64,000 nt of DNA from Polyangiaceae bacterium (GTDB lineage: Bacteria > Myxococcota_A > Polyangia > Polyangiales > Polyangiaceae): positions 806,001-870,000 of the forward strand of contig JAWKRG010000003.1 in the NCBI GenBank assembly GCA_041389725.1, in the 5' to 3' direction. The stretch's first letter is position 1. Every line of letters begins with the position of its first letter. The notes beneath the pieces were generated by a model. The model was given only the letters and a program-made list of their open reading frames with translations. It made no database searches and was not told the DNA's origin. Made by a program: the position numbers and the translations under genes. Positions 1 through 8,127 of this stretch are shown here, in pieces.

Positions 1-1820
1 CCCGACTCGGCGGTAGCCTCGTCTGCGAGCTGCGCTGGAACGGACGGCAGCAGACCGCGGGCCGCATCCGCGGGCTGCACGACCATCGCGACAGCAGCGT
101 CCTCGTCGTGGCGCTTGGACTGCGCGCCTGGCCGCGACGACTTACGCGCCTTGGGCGGCTTGCTGGCTGGGGTTTCCGCCGAAGACTGCTTCGCGCCAGG
201 TGGTTTCGATCTCGATCGCTTGCGCGCCGGCACAGGTGACGCTTTCGCCACCTCTGGCTTTTTCTGCGGAGGCGTTGTCGACTCCGGCAGCGGGGGTGTT
301 GCGGGGAAGCCGACATCTCGGACGTCTTCCTCGTCGCGAACCATCACCGATGCGTGGCCAGAATGAGCCCGCGCACGCCCTCGCGGCGGCTTGTGAGGCT
401 CGACCACCAGAGGGCCATCCGTGCCATCGCCGGAGGGCGCGGCTTCGGCTGCGCCGCGCTCGGCCGACCCGGACTTCCGCCCTGGTTGCGACTCAGTGGA
501 TGACGCTTCCCCCATTCGTGCGGCGGCGGCTTTGGGCTGCTCCGCCGCGCGCCTCTCTGCCTCACGATCTGGAACCGTCGCAAGCGACTCTGCGTCGTCC
601 CTGACCACGACCGCACCTGGCGCCGTGACCAAATCACGCACGTCGCGCGGAGGAGGAACAGGCGGGGGAAGAGGAGGAGGAACGGGCGGCTCATCCGTCG
701 GAATCCCCGGTCGTGGGTGGGGTGGACGCGACGGAATGCTGTACGTGGCCTGGGGGGCGACCCCAGCCAACGTGCGCATACGCATGCGTCCGGGCTTTGC
801 GGGCGCTCCTTCGTGCAAGGACGGAGCGCGCAACTGTGCGTCATCCACCACCACCGAATGAACCTCGGGCGGCGCTTGCTTCGGCGACCCGGCGGCGGGA
901 GGAGCGGGCGCGTCAGCGGCAGCCAACGGCGTTGCCTCGTCCTTGGTCGGCTGCTTCTTGGGCGTCCAGGTCGGAACGGAAGGCCGCATCGCGGGGATTG
1001 GCGCGCGCGAAACTGCCGCAGGCTCGAGGACCTTCCAGTCCTTGGCGTTGCTTCGCTGCGCTCGCTCTGCCGAGCGAGGTGGGCCAGCGACCTGAGGCGG
1101 CGGACCGATGTGCAATGACGGCTTTGTCTTCGATGCGGGCGACCCTGCACTCGAGCGACGCTCGGTGTCGTGGGCGACCGGTTGCGCTGGTCGCGCGGCG
1201 GCAGGTGACTTGTTGTGATCGGCCGGGCTTGGCGCGGGTCGTGGCGGCGGCAACCCGATGGCTTCTTTGGGAGTGACGTCGACCGCCACGGTCCGCGCAG
1301 GTGGCTCCTTCACTTTGGGCGTGGCGTCGACCGCCGGGGGCAGTGGCGGCGACTCCATGTGAGCCACCGCGGGCTCCTTGGGTTCTCGAGCGCCGTCGGG
1401 CTCCCGGGGCTTTGGCGCCTCTTCTAGCTTTGACGCGGCTTCGAGCTTTGGTGCCGCTTCGAGCTTCGGTTCCTCGAGCTTTGGCGCCGCTTCGCCCCCT
1501 CGCGCCGCTTCGCCCCCTCGCGCCTCTTCGAGCTTTGGTGCAGCTTCGGGCGCTGGAGCTTCTTCCGCCTTCGGTTTCTCCGCGGGCTTTGGGTCGGGCG
1601 CATCCGCTTTCGCGGACGCGGGCGGAGGCAGGACGCTCTTCGAGGGGACCGAAATGGTGCGCCCCACGGGCTCGCGGGGGATGGTCCCGTCGATCTCATT
1701 CGGCGTGTGGCAACTCTTGCACTTCAGAGTCGTCACACGACCTTGCACGTGCTGCATCCACACTGCGTCGGGGATTCGCAGGCGGTAGCCGCACGCTTCA
1801 CATACGACCAGATACGGCAC
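1..1820 (-). CDS. Zinc-ribbon protein with long Pro/Ala/Glu-rich region (3' end outside window)
   Basis: A frame without stops runs on the minus strand from a GTG at 1820 to the window edge, about 606 codons, so the C-terminus is missing. Residues 7-37 form a two-knuckle zinc ribbon, CxxCG (CEACGYRLRIP) then CxxC (LKCKSCHTP), like the MJ0042-type finger at the start of many myxobacterial proteins. The rest is low complexity: a Lys-Leu-Glu/Gly-Gly-Glu-Ala repeat tract around residues 85-125, Pro-rich stretches, and a basic Lys/Arg/Ser/Pro segment at about 535-590. No membrane helix is visible in the part seen. The start is uncertain: no in-frame ATG and no good ribosome-binding site lie upstream. 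Function is unknown; family members are usually regulatory or envelope-associated. The gene is divergent from the one at 1963. Confidence 0.7.
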   Translation of the reverse strand, partial: MPYLVVCEACGYRLRIPDAVWMQHVQGRVTTLKCKSCHTPNEIDGTIPREPVGRTISVPSKSVLPPPASAKADAPDPKPAEKPKAEEAPAPEAAPKLEEARGGEAARGGEAAPKLEEPKLEAAPKLEAASKLEEAPKPREPDGAREPKEPAVAHMESPPLPPAVDATPKVKEPPARTVAVDVTPKEAIGLPPPRPAPSPADHNKSPAAARPAQPVAHDTERRSSAGSPASKTKPSLHIGPPPQVAGPPRSAERAQRSNAKDWKVLEPAAVSRAPIPAMRPSVPTWTPKKQPTKDEATPLAAADAPAPPAAGSPKQAPPEVHSVVVDDAQLRAPSLHEGAPAKPGRMRMRTLAGVAPQATYSIPSRPPHPRPGIPTDEPPVPPPLPPPVPPPRDVRDLVTAPGAVVVRDDAESLATVPDREAERRAAEQPKAAAARMGEASSTESQPGRKSGSAERGAAEAAPSGDGTDGPLVVEPHKPPRGRARAHSGHASVMVRDEEDVRDVGFPATPPLPESTTPPQKKPEVAKASPVPARKRSRSKPPGAKQSSAETPASKPPKARKSSRPGAQSKRHDEDAAVAMVVQPADAARGLLPSVPAQLADEATAES

Positions 1821-1962
1821 CAGGATGCAGCATATCGGTTTGATAGCTGGTTTCAAGCCCTTGGCGGGCGCGGGCCTTCAAATGCGAGCCAAAGAGAGAC
1901 CGCCGAAAACTGGGCCAGAACTCGCCCTTCGTGGTGAGCGTGGTGCGAAGGAAAGGGACACC

Positions 1963-2397
1963 ATGGCTGCAGCGATGCTCGTACTAATGGAAGCAGGCTC
2001 CGTTTGGCCCAACTGGATGCACGAACGCGCAAAGGATGCGCTCGTGTTGCAACAAGCCGAGAGCGACAACGGCTTCGGACTATTCGAAGAAGCGAGCCAA
2101 CGAATCCGCCACGAGGCCGAGTCCCTTCGCACGATCGTCGTCATCTGCAGTGCCAACTCCGGGCACCTTCGAGCTGGATCCCGCGCGCCGCTGCTGCAGG
2201 GCCTCGTGTCCGTTCTGGACATGCACGTCGAGGCGGCGGAGGTCATCATCGTTTCGGACGGCGACTACGGCACGCGCGAATCCCTCTCGGAGCTGGTTTG
2301 GGAGATCGCTGCGGAGCTCGAGTCCGCGCAGTCTTCGACGCGGATTCGGATGCGTGCGCAGCCCCGCTCGACGCGCCCGCCCGCACCCGCGCCGTGA
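1963..2397 (+). CDS. Small hypothetical protein, function unknown
   Basis: A 144-residue protein starting at ATG 1963, chosen because AAGGAAAGGG lies just upstream; the frame is open further upstream to 1825 without a better signal. No family was recognised. The middle (RTIVVICSANSGH) and the region around VSDGDYGTRESLSELVW look like an alpha/beta fold with hydrophobic strands followed by an amphipathic helix. The last 20 residues are Arg/Pro-rich. There is no signal peptide or membrane segment, so it is probably cytoplasmic. Its stop codon abuts that of the convergent DUF4388 gene. Coding is supported by the ribosome-binding site and hydrophobic pattern only. Confidence 0.5.
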   Translation: MAAAMLVLMEAGSVWPNWMHERAKDALVLQQAESDNGFGLFEEASQRIRHEAESLRTIVVICSANSGHLRAGSRAPLLQGLVSVLDMHVEAAEVIIVSDGDYGTRESLSELVWEIAAELESAQSSTRIRMRAQPRSTRPPAPAP

Positions 2398-3654
2398 TCA
2401 ACCGCTGGGCCGAAGCGCCCGCATCGTCTGACTGATCGAGCGCTTCAGGGGCCCCTCACGCCGGGCCCCGACGGACGCACCCGCCGTGAACAGCGCAAAG
2501 CTCACGAGCTGGTGAAGCAGGTCTTTCAGCACGTTCTCAGGGTGGTCCGCAGTCGGAACGCGACGCAGATTCTCCACGACTCGTGACACGTCGAGTTCCC
2601 CGTCGGGCCCCGGCCCCGCGCCATCCAACAAGACGGGATAGACACCCATGCTTTGGATGAAGGAACCGAGATTTCGTCGGAGCTCCGGTTCTTTCCCTGC
2701 AAGCCGCGCGCCCTCGAAGATGGTGCGCAGCGCGTCGTTGGCTTTCTCCACGATGGCAGCCTCACCCCCGGGCACCCGGGGCGCCCGGATCGCCACGTGG
2801 CCGCTTCGCACCATCGCGTAGAGCGCCTTCGTCGTCTCGAACGCGCCGATTCCAGTGAGCCGCCCCAGTTCCTCCACACTGCGCTGGCCGTTGACGCGCT
2901 TGAAAACCTGTCGCGCCTGCTCGTCCGCCGGCGCGGTATCGCGGCGGCGCGCGGGCACGTGCAGCTTGGAGGGGATCGACTGACGAAAGTACTCGGCCTC
3001 GTCCATGCGCGTCGCTGCCTCCGACAGCAATGCACTCACGCTCACGGCGTGGCCGGTCGTGAGTGAATCGTCGTCGAACTCGTCGAGGAAGGAAAAGGCT
3101 CCAGAACTGATGGTCAGGGTCGCCGCCACCACTTCGCGGATCTGATGGCCGATGTATTCGTAGACCACACCGTCCTCCAGACCACCGACGCGCGTCGCCG
3201 CTTCGCTGAATCGGACGCCACGACGACAGGCGCGCATCACTTCATCGAGTTCGGCCTGACCCAAGATACCGAAGCGGAACAAGACCTGGCCCAAACGCTC
3301 GTCGGGTGCGTTGGTCTTGACGCCGACTACGTTGCCGTTCTCGAGCAGCAGCACCCGAACGTGAACGTAGTCGGACACGAGCAAGCGTCCGCGCCACCCC
3401 ACCTGACCCAAGAACTCCAGGATGTCGCAGAGGGCCCCGCGGCCGTTGATCTCCCCGACTAGGCGCACGCGTGGGCCGGGGTCCACTTCTCCGGCGCGCG
3501 GGGACGAAACGGACCGCATGAGCAGGACTTGGTTCGGTGAGGGGAGCAGCTGATAGTCGCCGGCCCGGCTCCGCATTCGGCGAAGCGCCTCCTTGCCCTG
3601 GGGATGGGCTTCACCGGTCTCTTCGACCACCACTAGGTTGGGATCGACCGACAT
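2398..3654 (-). CDS. DUF4388 (PATAN) domain protein
   Basis: A 418-residue protein if it begins at ATG 3654 (MSVDPNLVVVEE); the frame extends to 3702. Residues about 65-215 match the DUF4388/PATAN pattern seen in delta-proteobacterial signalling proteins: an opening GEINGRGALCDILEFL, then strands with LLLENGNVVGVKTN, and the helix pattern DERLGQVLFRFGILGQAELDEV. The C-terminal half is helical and contains a winged-helix-like stretch (VNGQRSVEELGRLTGIGAFE). There is no transmembrane segment, so it is probably cytosolic. PATAN domains are thought to mediate protein contacts in two-component and gliding/motility regulation; a specific role cannot be given. It is convergent with the small gene ending at 2397. 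Confidence 0.75.
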   Translation of the reverse strand: MSVDPNLVVVEETGEAHPQGKEALRRMRSRAGDYQLLPSPNQVLLMRSVSSPRAGEVDPGPRVRLVGEINGRGALCDILEFLGQVGWRGRLLVSDYVHVRVLLLENGNVVGVKTNAPDERLGQVLFRFGILGQAELDEVMRACRRGVRFSEAATRVGGLEDGVVYEYIGHQIREVVAATLTISSGAFSFLDEFDDDSLTTGHAVSVSALLSEAATRMDEAEYFRQSIPSKLHVPARRRDTAPADEQARQVFKRVNGQRSVEELGRLTGIGAFETTKALYAMVRSGHVAIRAPRVPGGEAAIVEKANDALRTIFEGARLAGKEPELRRNLGSFIQSMGVYPVLLDGAGPGPDGELDVSRVVENLRRVPTADHPENVLKDLLHQLVSFALFTAGASVGARREGPLKRSISQTMRALRPSG

Positions 3655-3753
3655 TCGCGCAATCGGCCCATAGTATCGCGCCGCGATGCGCGCGCGCACC
3701 ACAAATGCGAACGCGGAGTGGTGGATCTGGCGCCGCTAGTTGCAGAACCCCAG

Positions 3754-4500
3754 CTAGTTGCAGAAGCCCAGCGTCCCCAACGTGGTGTCGAAGGGCGCGC
3801 AGGTTTCTCCGGCGGCACAATCCGACGCCGAGCAGCAGTACTTGCGGCAGATACCCGAAGTGCTTCCACCAGTCCCCTGGGGAGTGTCGCAGCCATAGCT
3901 GGGGATGCACCACGGCCCGTTCGTGGGGTCCGTTCCGCAGACGCCGCCCTTGGGAACGGAGTTGGGCGGTGGGTAGCAGTCGAAAGAAACGCCCGTGGTG
4001 TTGGGGTCACTGAAGTCGCACGCTTCACCGGACCCCGTGCAGCCAGCGTTGGTCACCGGATTGCAGTTGATGGGAACTCCGTCAGCGCAGCCACTCGGCA
4101 AGGTCGCGCCGCCGCCTCCAGCGCCGACGCCTCCCGTACTGATGCCCCCGCTGCCGCCAGCACCGAAGCCGCCGGTGGCGCCAGTGGCGCCAAAGCCACC
4201 GGTGGCACCCGTAGCACCGAACCCACCACCGCCAGTCGCTCCGAAGGCGCCGCTGCCACCCGCACCAAAGCCACCAAAATTGCCACTGCCTCCGGCACCG
4301 AAGCCGCCGAAGTTGCCAGCACCGCCCGCGCCGAATCCACCAGTGGATCCGCCGGCGTTGCCGAAGCCCCCAGATCCGCCGGCGTTGCCGCCACCATCGA
4401 GGCCGCCTCCGCCTCCGCCTCCAGCGGTCGCGCACGCGGGTGCGAAGTTGACGACGAAAGCGAGTCCAGCAACGACAGAAGCGCGGCGCATTGAAGTCAT
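3754..4500 (-). CDS. Gly-rich stalked lipoprotein with Cys-rich C-terminal domain
   Basis: A 248-residue predicted lipoprotein. The start at 4500 is set by AAGGAG a few bases upstream. The signal peptide ends in a lipobox (FAPAC), followed by about 100 residues made almost only of Gly, Ala, Phe, Ser and Thr in repeated units such as GGFGATGATG and GGSGNFGGFGAG. The C-terminal 110 residues hold about 14 cysteines (for example CRKYCCSASDC and GETCAPF) and are probably disulfide-bonded. The design, a lipid anchor, flexible stalk and small Cys-rich head, is common for surface proteins of myxobacteria. The ligand or role is unknown. The gene has no obvious operon partner; the next minus-strand gene, ogt, starts 567 bases upstream. 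Confidence 0.8.
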   Translation of the reverse strand: MTSMRRASVVAGLAFVVNFAPACATAGGGGGGGLDGGGNAGGSGGFGNAGGSTGGFGAGGAGNFGGFGAGGSGNFGGFGAGGSGAFGATGGGGFGATGATGGFGATGATGGFGAGGSGGISTGGVGAGGGGATLPSGCADGVPINCNPVTNAGCTGSGEACDFSDPNTTGVSFDCYPPPNSVPKGGVCGTDPTNGPWCIPSYGCDTPQGTGGSTSGICRKYCCSASDCAAGETCAPFDTTLGTLGFCN

Positions 4501-4590
4501 GGTTTCTCCTTGGGAGGCGGCCTCGTAGCACGCGCCTGTAACAAGCGCTATCTCAGCCATGCGACCGCGGTGCCCCGTACGTCGCCAGCT

Positions 4591-5067
4591 CTACGGGGAG
4601 GCGTGGCGGGTTTCCAGCGCCAACAACTTCCGTTTGAGCGCGATTCCCCCGCCGTAGCCGGTCATGCTGCCGTCCTTACCGATGACTCGGTGACAGGGAA
4701 CGATCACCCAGAGCGGATTCTTGTTGTTGGCCCCCCCCACGGCGCGCACTGCACTCGGTTGCCTGATCGCTTTGGCAATGTCGCCATAGCTCGCGGTCGC
4801 GCCGTAGGGGATGCGGACGAGTGCCTTCCACACTTTCCGCTGGAAGGCAGTGCCACGGGGATCCAATGGCAGGTCGAAGCTGCGACGCTTGCCGCGACAG
4901 TACTCTGCAAACTGCCGACGCACGTCCGCGAAACGCGCCGGGCGTCGCGCCCAGCCCTCGTCAACGTCTGGCTCGCTGTTGCCCAGCAGCGAGAATCGAA
5001 CCAGTCCTCGCTCACTTTTGACCGCCAGAACTCGCCCCAAGGGTGTTTCCCATTCGTCGTATTCCAT
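4591..5067 (-). CDS. ogt: Methylated-DNA--protein-cysteine methyltransferase
   Basis: A 158-residue suicide enzyme that removes O6-alkyl groups from guanine. The active-site motif PCHRVIG is intact with the acceptor Cys125, preceded by the typical helix-turn-helix region (AFQRKVWKALVRIPYG, SYGDIA) and the Asn-hinge (AVGGANNKNPL). The start ATG at 5067 has GGGAG just upstream and lies 2 bases after the stop of the Ada/AlkA gene (stop codon 5070-5072), so the two genes are almost certainly co-transcribed and translationally coupled. Length and motifs are normal for the Ogt family. Confidence 0.95.
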   Translation of the reverse strand: MEYDEWETPLGRVLAVKSERGLVRFSLLGNSEPDVDEGWARRPARFADVRRQFAEYCRGKRRSFDLPLDPRGTAFQRKVWKALVRIPYGATASYGDIAKAIRQPSAVRAVGGANNKNPLWVIVPCHRVIGKDGSMTGYGGGIALKRKLLALETRHASP

Positions 5068-5069
5068 CG

Positions 5070-6659
5070 TCAGTCTCCCAGTGAGTGCCAGAGCAGCATT
5101 GCCGCGTACCCGCGCCAAGGACGCCAAGCGTCGGCCCGGGCTTCCACGCGTTGCAGGGGCGCGCCGATCATCCCGAGTGCTTTGCGAATCCCGAGGTCGC
5201 CTGCGGGAAACGCATCAGGTTCTTGCAGTGCGCGCAGACAGGTGAGGTTCGCCGTCCACGGCCCGATGCCGGGCAGGCTGCACAAGCGCTCGACGCGATC
5301 GACGAGCTCCCCGTCCCCCACCTCGAATCCCTCGGCGTAGCGTCGTGCCACGCCGCGGACGGCATCAGCTCGCGAGCGTGTCAGCCCACACGCGGCCAAG
5401 TCCGCATCAGCCAGCGCCTCCGCGGCGGGAAACACCCGCCAAACTCCCAGTGGCGTATCCAGCGGTCGACCGAAGCGTTCACACAATCGCGAGAGCACCG
5501 TGCGCGCGCCCTTGACGCTGACCTGCTGCCCCACCACGCCGCGCACTAGCGCCTCGAACTCGCTCCACGCCCCGGGCAAGCGCAAGACCCCGCTCCGTCG
5601 CAGCAACGCTTTCAGCACGGCATCCCTCCTCAAGGCACGCCGCACCTCGAGCGGCGCCGCGTCCAGGTCGAAGATCTGGCGAATGCGCTGCAGCGCGGGC
5701 AGCAGTACCGTCGGCTGGTTGAAACCGAGACGCACCATCAACGCGCTGTCCCCTCCACGCGACTGGAAAACATGAAACCAACCATGCCCCTCTGCCAAGG
5801 AGAAGGTCCGTGCGTAACCGTCGCTCTCAACGTGCTCCACGCCCGCAACTGCGCGAGCGACGAAGAAGCGCAGCAAGTGTTGGAAGTCGAAAGGGGGTCG
5901 ATATCGCAACCGAACGACGACATCTGTGCCGTCCGCTTGGCTCGCCTGGCGCACGCTTGATGGCGGCAGCATGAACTGTCGTCGAAATGCGTCGTTGAAC
6001 CGACGACGAGAGCGGAAGCCGGAGGCGAAAGCCACATCGATCACAGGCAAACCGGTTTCCGCCAAGAGCTGCTTCGCAAACAGCAGTCGGTGATTGAGCG
6101 CGTAGGCCTGGGGCGACACTCCCACGTGCGCCTCGAACAAACGCCGCAAGTGTCGATCACTCACGCCAAGTCTTTCGGCAAGACCGCCCGTGTCCTCGTC
6201 GACGAGAGCTCCCTCGTGGATCAGCCGCAAGGCACGCTTGACCGTGGACACGGTGCCCTGCCAACTCGGACTGCGCGGCGCCGTCTCTGGTCGACATCGA
6301 AGGCAGGGGCGGTACCCGGCCTGAGCAGCCAGCGCTGCGGAGGGAAAGTACTCGACGTTTGCACGCTTCGGCTGGCGTGCTGGGCACACTGGCCGGCAGT
6401 ACACGCCCGTAGTCTTCACCGCCGTGAAGAATCTGCCGTCGTAGCGAGCATCCCGGGCTCGCCTCGCGCGTTCGCATTGCTCGAAGCTCAGCGTCACGAG
6501 CTGAAGTGTAGTGATGTCGACCCCGGACCTTGCGCCAGATCCGGACCTCCAGTGCCAACCCCGCGCACCCGCTGGAGTTTCTGCCAGCGGCGTCCTCGGC
6601 TCCCCGCCGGCTTGACAAGGATCAACATCGGAGGCGGACGCGGGGTTGTCCGGGGTCAT
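5070..6659 (-). CDS. alkA: Ada/AlkA fusion: methyl-responsive activator with 3-methyladenine DNA glycosylase
   Basis: A 529-residue fusion of three parts. (1) An Ada N-terminal zinc/methyl-acceptor domain with cysteines 88, 92, 119 and 122 (GVYCRPVC, YRPCLRC). (2) An AraC-type helix-turn-helix at about 140-225 (LAERLGVSDRHLRRLFEAH, VIDVAFASGFRS). (3) An AlkA-type glycosylase with the helix-hairpin-helix LPGIGPWTA and the catalytic Asp of DAFPAGD near the end. The protein would sense methyl phosphotriesters, activate repair genes and excise alkylated bases. The start is uncertain: ATG 6659 has an unconserved lead of about 45 residues, and homology begins near VDITTLQLVTLSFEQ. It is upstream of and coupled to ogt, and divergent from the oxidoreductase gene at 6751. 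Confidence 0.92.
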   Translation of the reverse strand: MTPDNPASASDVDPCQAGGEPRTPLAETPAGARGWHWRSGSGARSGVDITTLQLVTLSFEQCERARRARDARYDGRFFTAVKTTGVYCRPVCPARQPKRANVEYFPSAALAAQAGYRPCLRCRPETAPRSPSWQGTVSTVKRALRLIHEGALVDEDTGGLAERLGVSDRHLRRLFEAHVGVSPQAYALNHRLLFAKQLLAETGLPVIDVAFASGFRSRRRFNDAFRRQFMLPPSSVRQASQADGTDVVVRLRYRPPFDFQHLLRFFVARAVAGVEHVESDGYARTFSLAEGHGWFHVFQSRGGDSALMVRLGFNQPTVLLPALQRIRQIFDLDAAPLEVRRALRRDAVLKALLRRSGVLRLPGAWSEFEALVRGVVGQQVSVKGARTVLSRLCERFGRPLDTPLGVWRVFPAAEALADADLAACGLTRSRADAVRGVARRYAEGFEVGDGELVDRVERLCSLPGIGPWTANLTCLRALQEPDAFPAGDLGIRKALGMIGAPLQRVEARADAWRPWRGYAAMLLWHSLGD

Positions 6660-6750
6660 GTGTGTTTGCCCCGGGCGAACGTTGTGGCATTGCGTCTGCA
6701 CGACCGCGCCCGCCCGCCACCTGGCGAGAGCAGAAAGGACGGCATCCGCG

Positions 6751-8127
6751 ATGGCGAAAGACAGACCGCCGGTGATCCTGACAGCGTCGCTGTGCAAAGG
6801 CTGCGGCCGATGCATCGACGCGTGCCCGAAGCACGCGATCACCATGGGGCAAGAAATCAATCAGGCATCGGGCTTGATCCCCGTCGTGATCGACGATGCG
6901 ATTTGCAATGACTGCGGGCTCTGCATTTCCGCATGTCCCGAGCCCTACGGACTCGCGCGTCCCGGCTACGAGTTGGAGGACCCCAAGCATCTGTTCGGCG
7001 AGCGCGACGCGGTCCGCCCGCAGGCAAAGACGATTCCCCCGCGTCGCTTGGCCCTACCCAAGCTGGAGCCCATGGTGCTCAAGGGCAACTACGCGGCAGC
7101 CATTGGGGCGATCCTCGCGGGCTGCCGACACGTCTTCGGCTATCCAATCACTCCGTCTACCGAAGGCGCAGAGCTGCTTTCGGCATTGCTACCCAAACTC
7201 CATGGCGTCTTTCTGCAGGCCTGCAGCGAAGTCGCGACCGTGAACCACATGTACGGCTGTGGCGGTGCTGGTTTGCCGACCATGACCTTCACCAGTTCGC
7301 CCGGTTTCAGCCTGATGCTGGAGGGCATCTCGTATCTGATCGGCACGGAGCTGCCCTCGGTGTTCATCAACGTGATGCGCCCGGGTCCAGGCCTCGGCTA
7401 CATCGGCCCCGAGCAGTCGGACATCAAGTTGGCATGTCGCGGGCTGGGGCATGGCAACACCCACGCCATCGTGCTGGCCCCGACGACGCCACAGGAAATG
7501 CTCGATCTGACGATGGACGCCTTCGAGCTGAGCTTCAAGTACCGCAACCCCGTGATCGTCGCCGCTGACGGATACTTGGGACAGATCACTGGCCGGGTCA
7601 CCTTGCCCGATAGCATGCTGGATCCAGGACTGCCCGATTGGGCCGTCTGGGGCGATGCGGAGCACCGTGGCAACCTCAACAGCTCCATCTTCCAGGACTG
7701 GACCGAGCTCGAGCGACACAACGAGCACCTGTGCGCGAAGTATCGGGTCATGGAACGAGACGAGCAGCGCTCCAAGACGTTCCGCGCCGAAGGGGCGGAA
7801 GTTCTGGTGATTGCCTGCAACACGCCCGCGCGCATGGCCAAGGCGGCCGTGGAGCAGTTGCGGCAAGAGAATCGCAACGTCGGGTTGTTCCAGCCGATCA
7901 CGCTGTGGCCGTTCCCCATCGACGCGCTTCGCCCACTTCTCAGCTCGGCGCGCCACGTGTTGGTCGTCGAAGCCAGTGATGGACAGCTGGAAGACGAGAT
8001 GCGCTTGGCCATGCACCATGCGGACGTTTCCGGCGTACGGATTCATCACTTGCGACACATGGGCGGCATCCTACCCGACGCCCAAGAGGTCTACGACAAG
8101 GTGCTTTCGATCCTGGAGGTGTCGTGA
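6751..8127 (+). CDS. korA: 2-oxoacid:ferredoxin oxidoreductase, fused ferredoxin (delta) and alpha subunits
   Basis: A 458-residue fusion. Residues 10-75 carry two [4Fe-4S] motifs (CKGCGRCIDACP and CNDCGLCISACP). From about 105 the alpha subunit starts with the family signature GNYAAAIGAILAGCRHVFGYPITPSTE (split here across strands and helix), followed by the phosphate/TPP-side domain and the C-terminal domain (VLVVEASDGQLEDEM). The enzyme family oxidatively decarboxylates 2-oxoacids such as 2-oxoglutarate with CoA and reduces ferredoxin; the substrate is not readable from sequence. AAAGGA precedes the ATG at 6751. The stop overlaps the start of the next gene (TGATG), so the two make one unit. 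In most bacteria alpha and delta are separate genes. Confidence 0.9.
   Translation: MAKDRPPVILTASLCKGCGRCIDACPKHAITMGQEINQASGLIPVVIDDAICNDCGLCISACPEPYGLARPGYELEDPKHLFGERDAVRPQAKTIPPRRLALPKLEPMVLKGNYAAAIGAILAGCRHVFGYPITPSTEGAELLSALLPKLHGVFLQACSEVATVNHMYGCGGAGLPTMTFTSSPGFSLMLEGISYLIGTELPSVFINVMRPGPGLGYIGPEQSDIKLACRGLGHGNTHAIVLAPTTPQEMLDLTMDAFELSFKYRNPVIVAADGYLGQITGRVTLPDSMLDPGLPDWAVWGDAEHRGNLNSSIFQDWTELERHNEHLCAKYRVMERDEQRSKTFRAEGAEVLVIACNTPARMAKAAVEQLRQENRNVGLFQPITLWPFPIDALRPLLSSARHVLVVEASDGQLEDEMRLAMHHADVSGVRIHHLRHMGGILPDAQEVYDKVLSILEVS

Noticed and set aside
344..1150. 268-codon minus-strand frame inside the zinc-ribbon gene
   Set aside because: It is in another frame of the same strand, very Arg-rich, with no start signal. 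The frame continuous from 1820 to the edge carries the zinc-ribbon motif.
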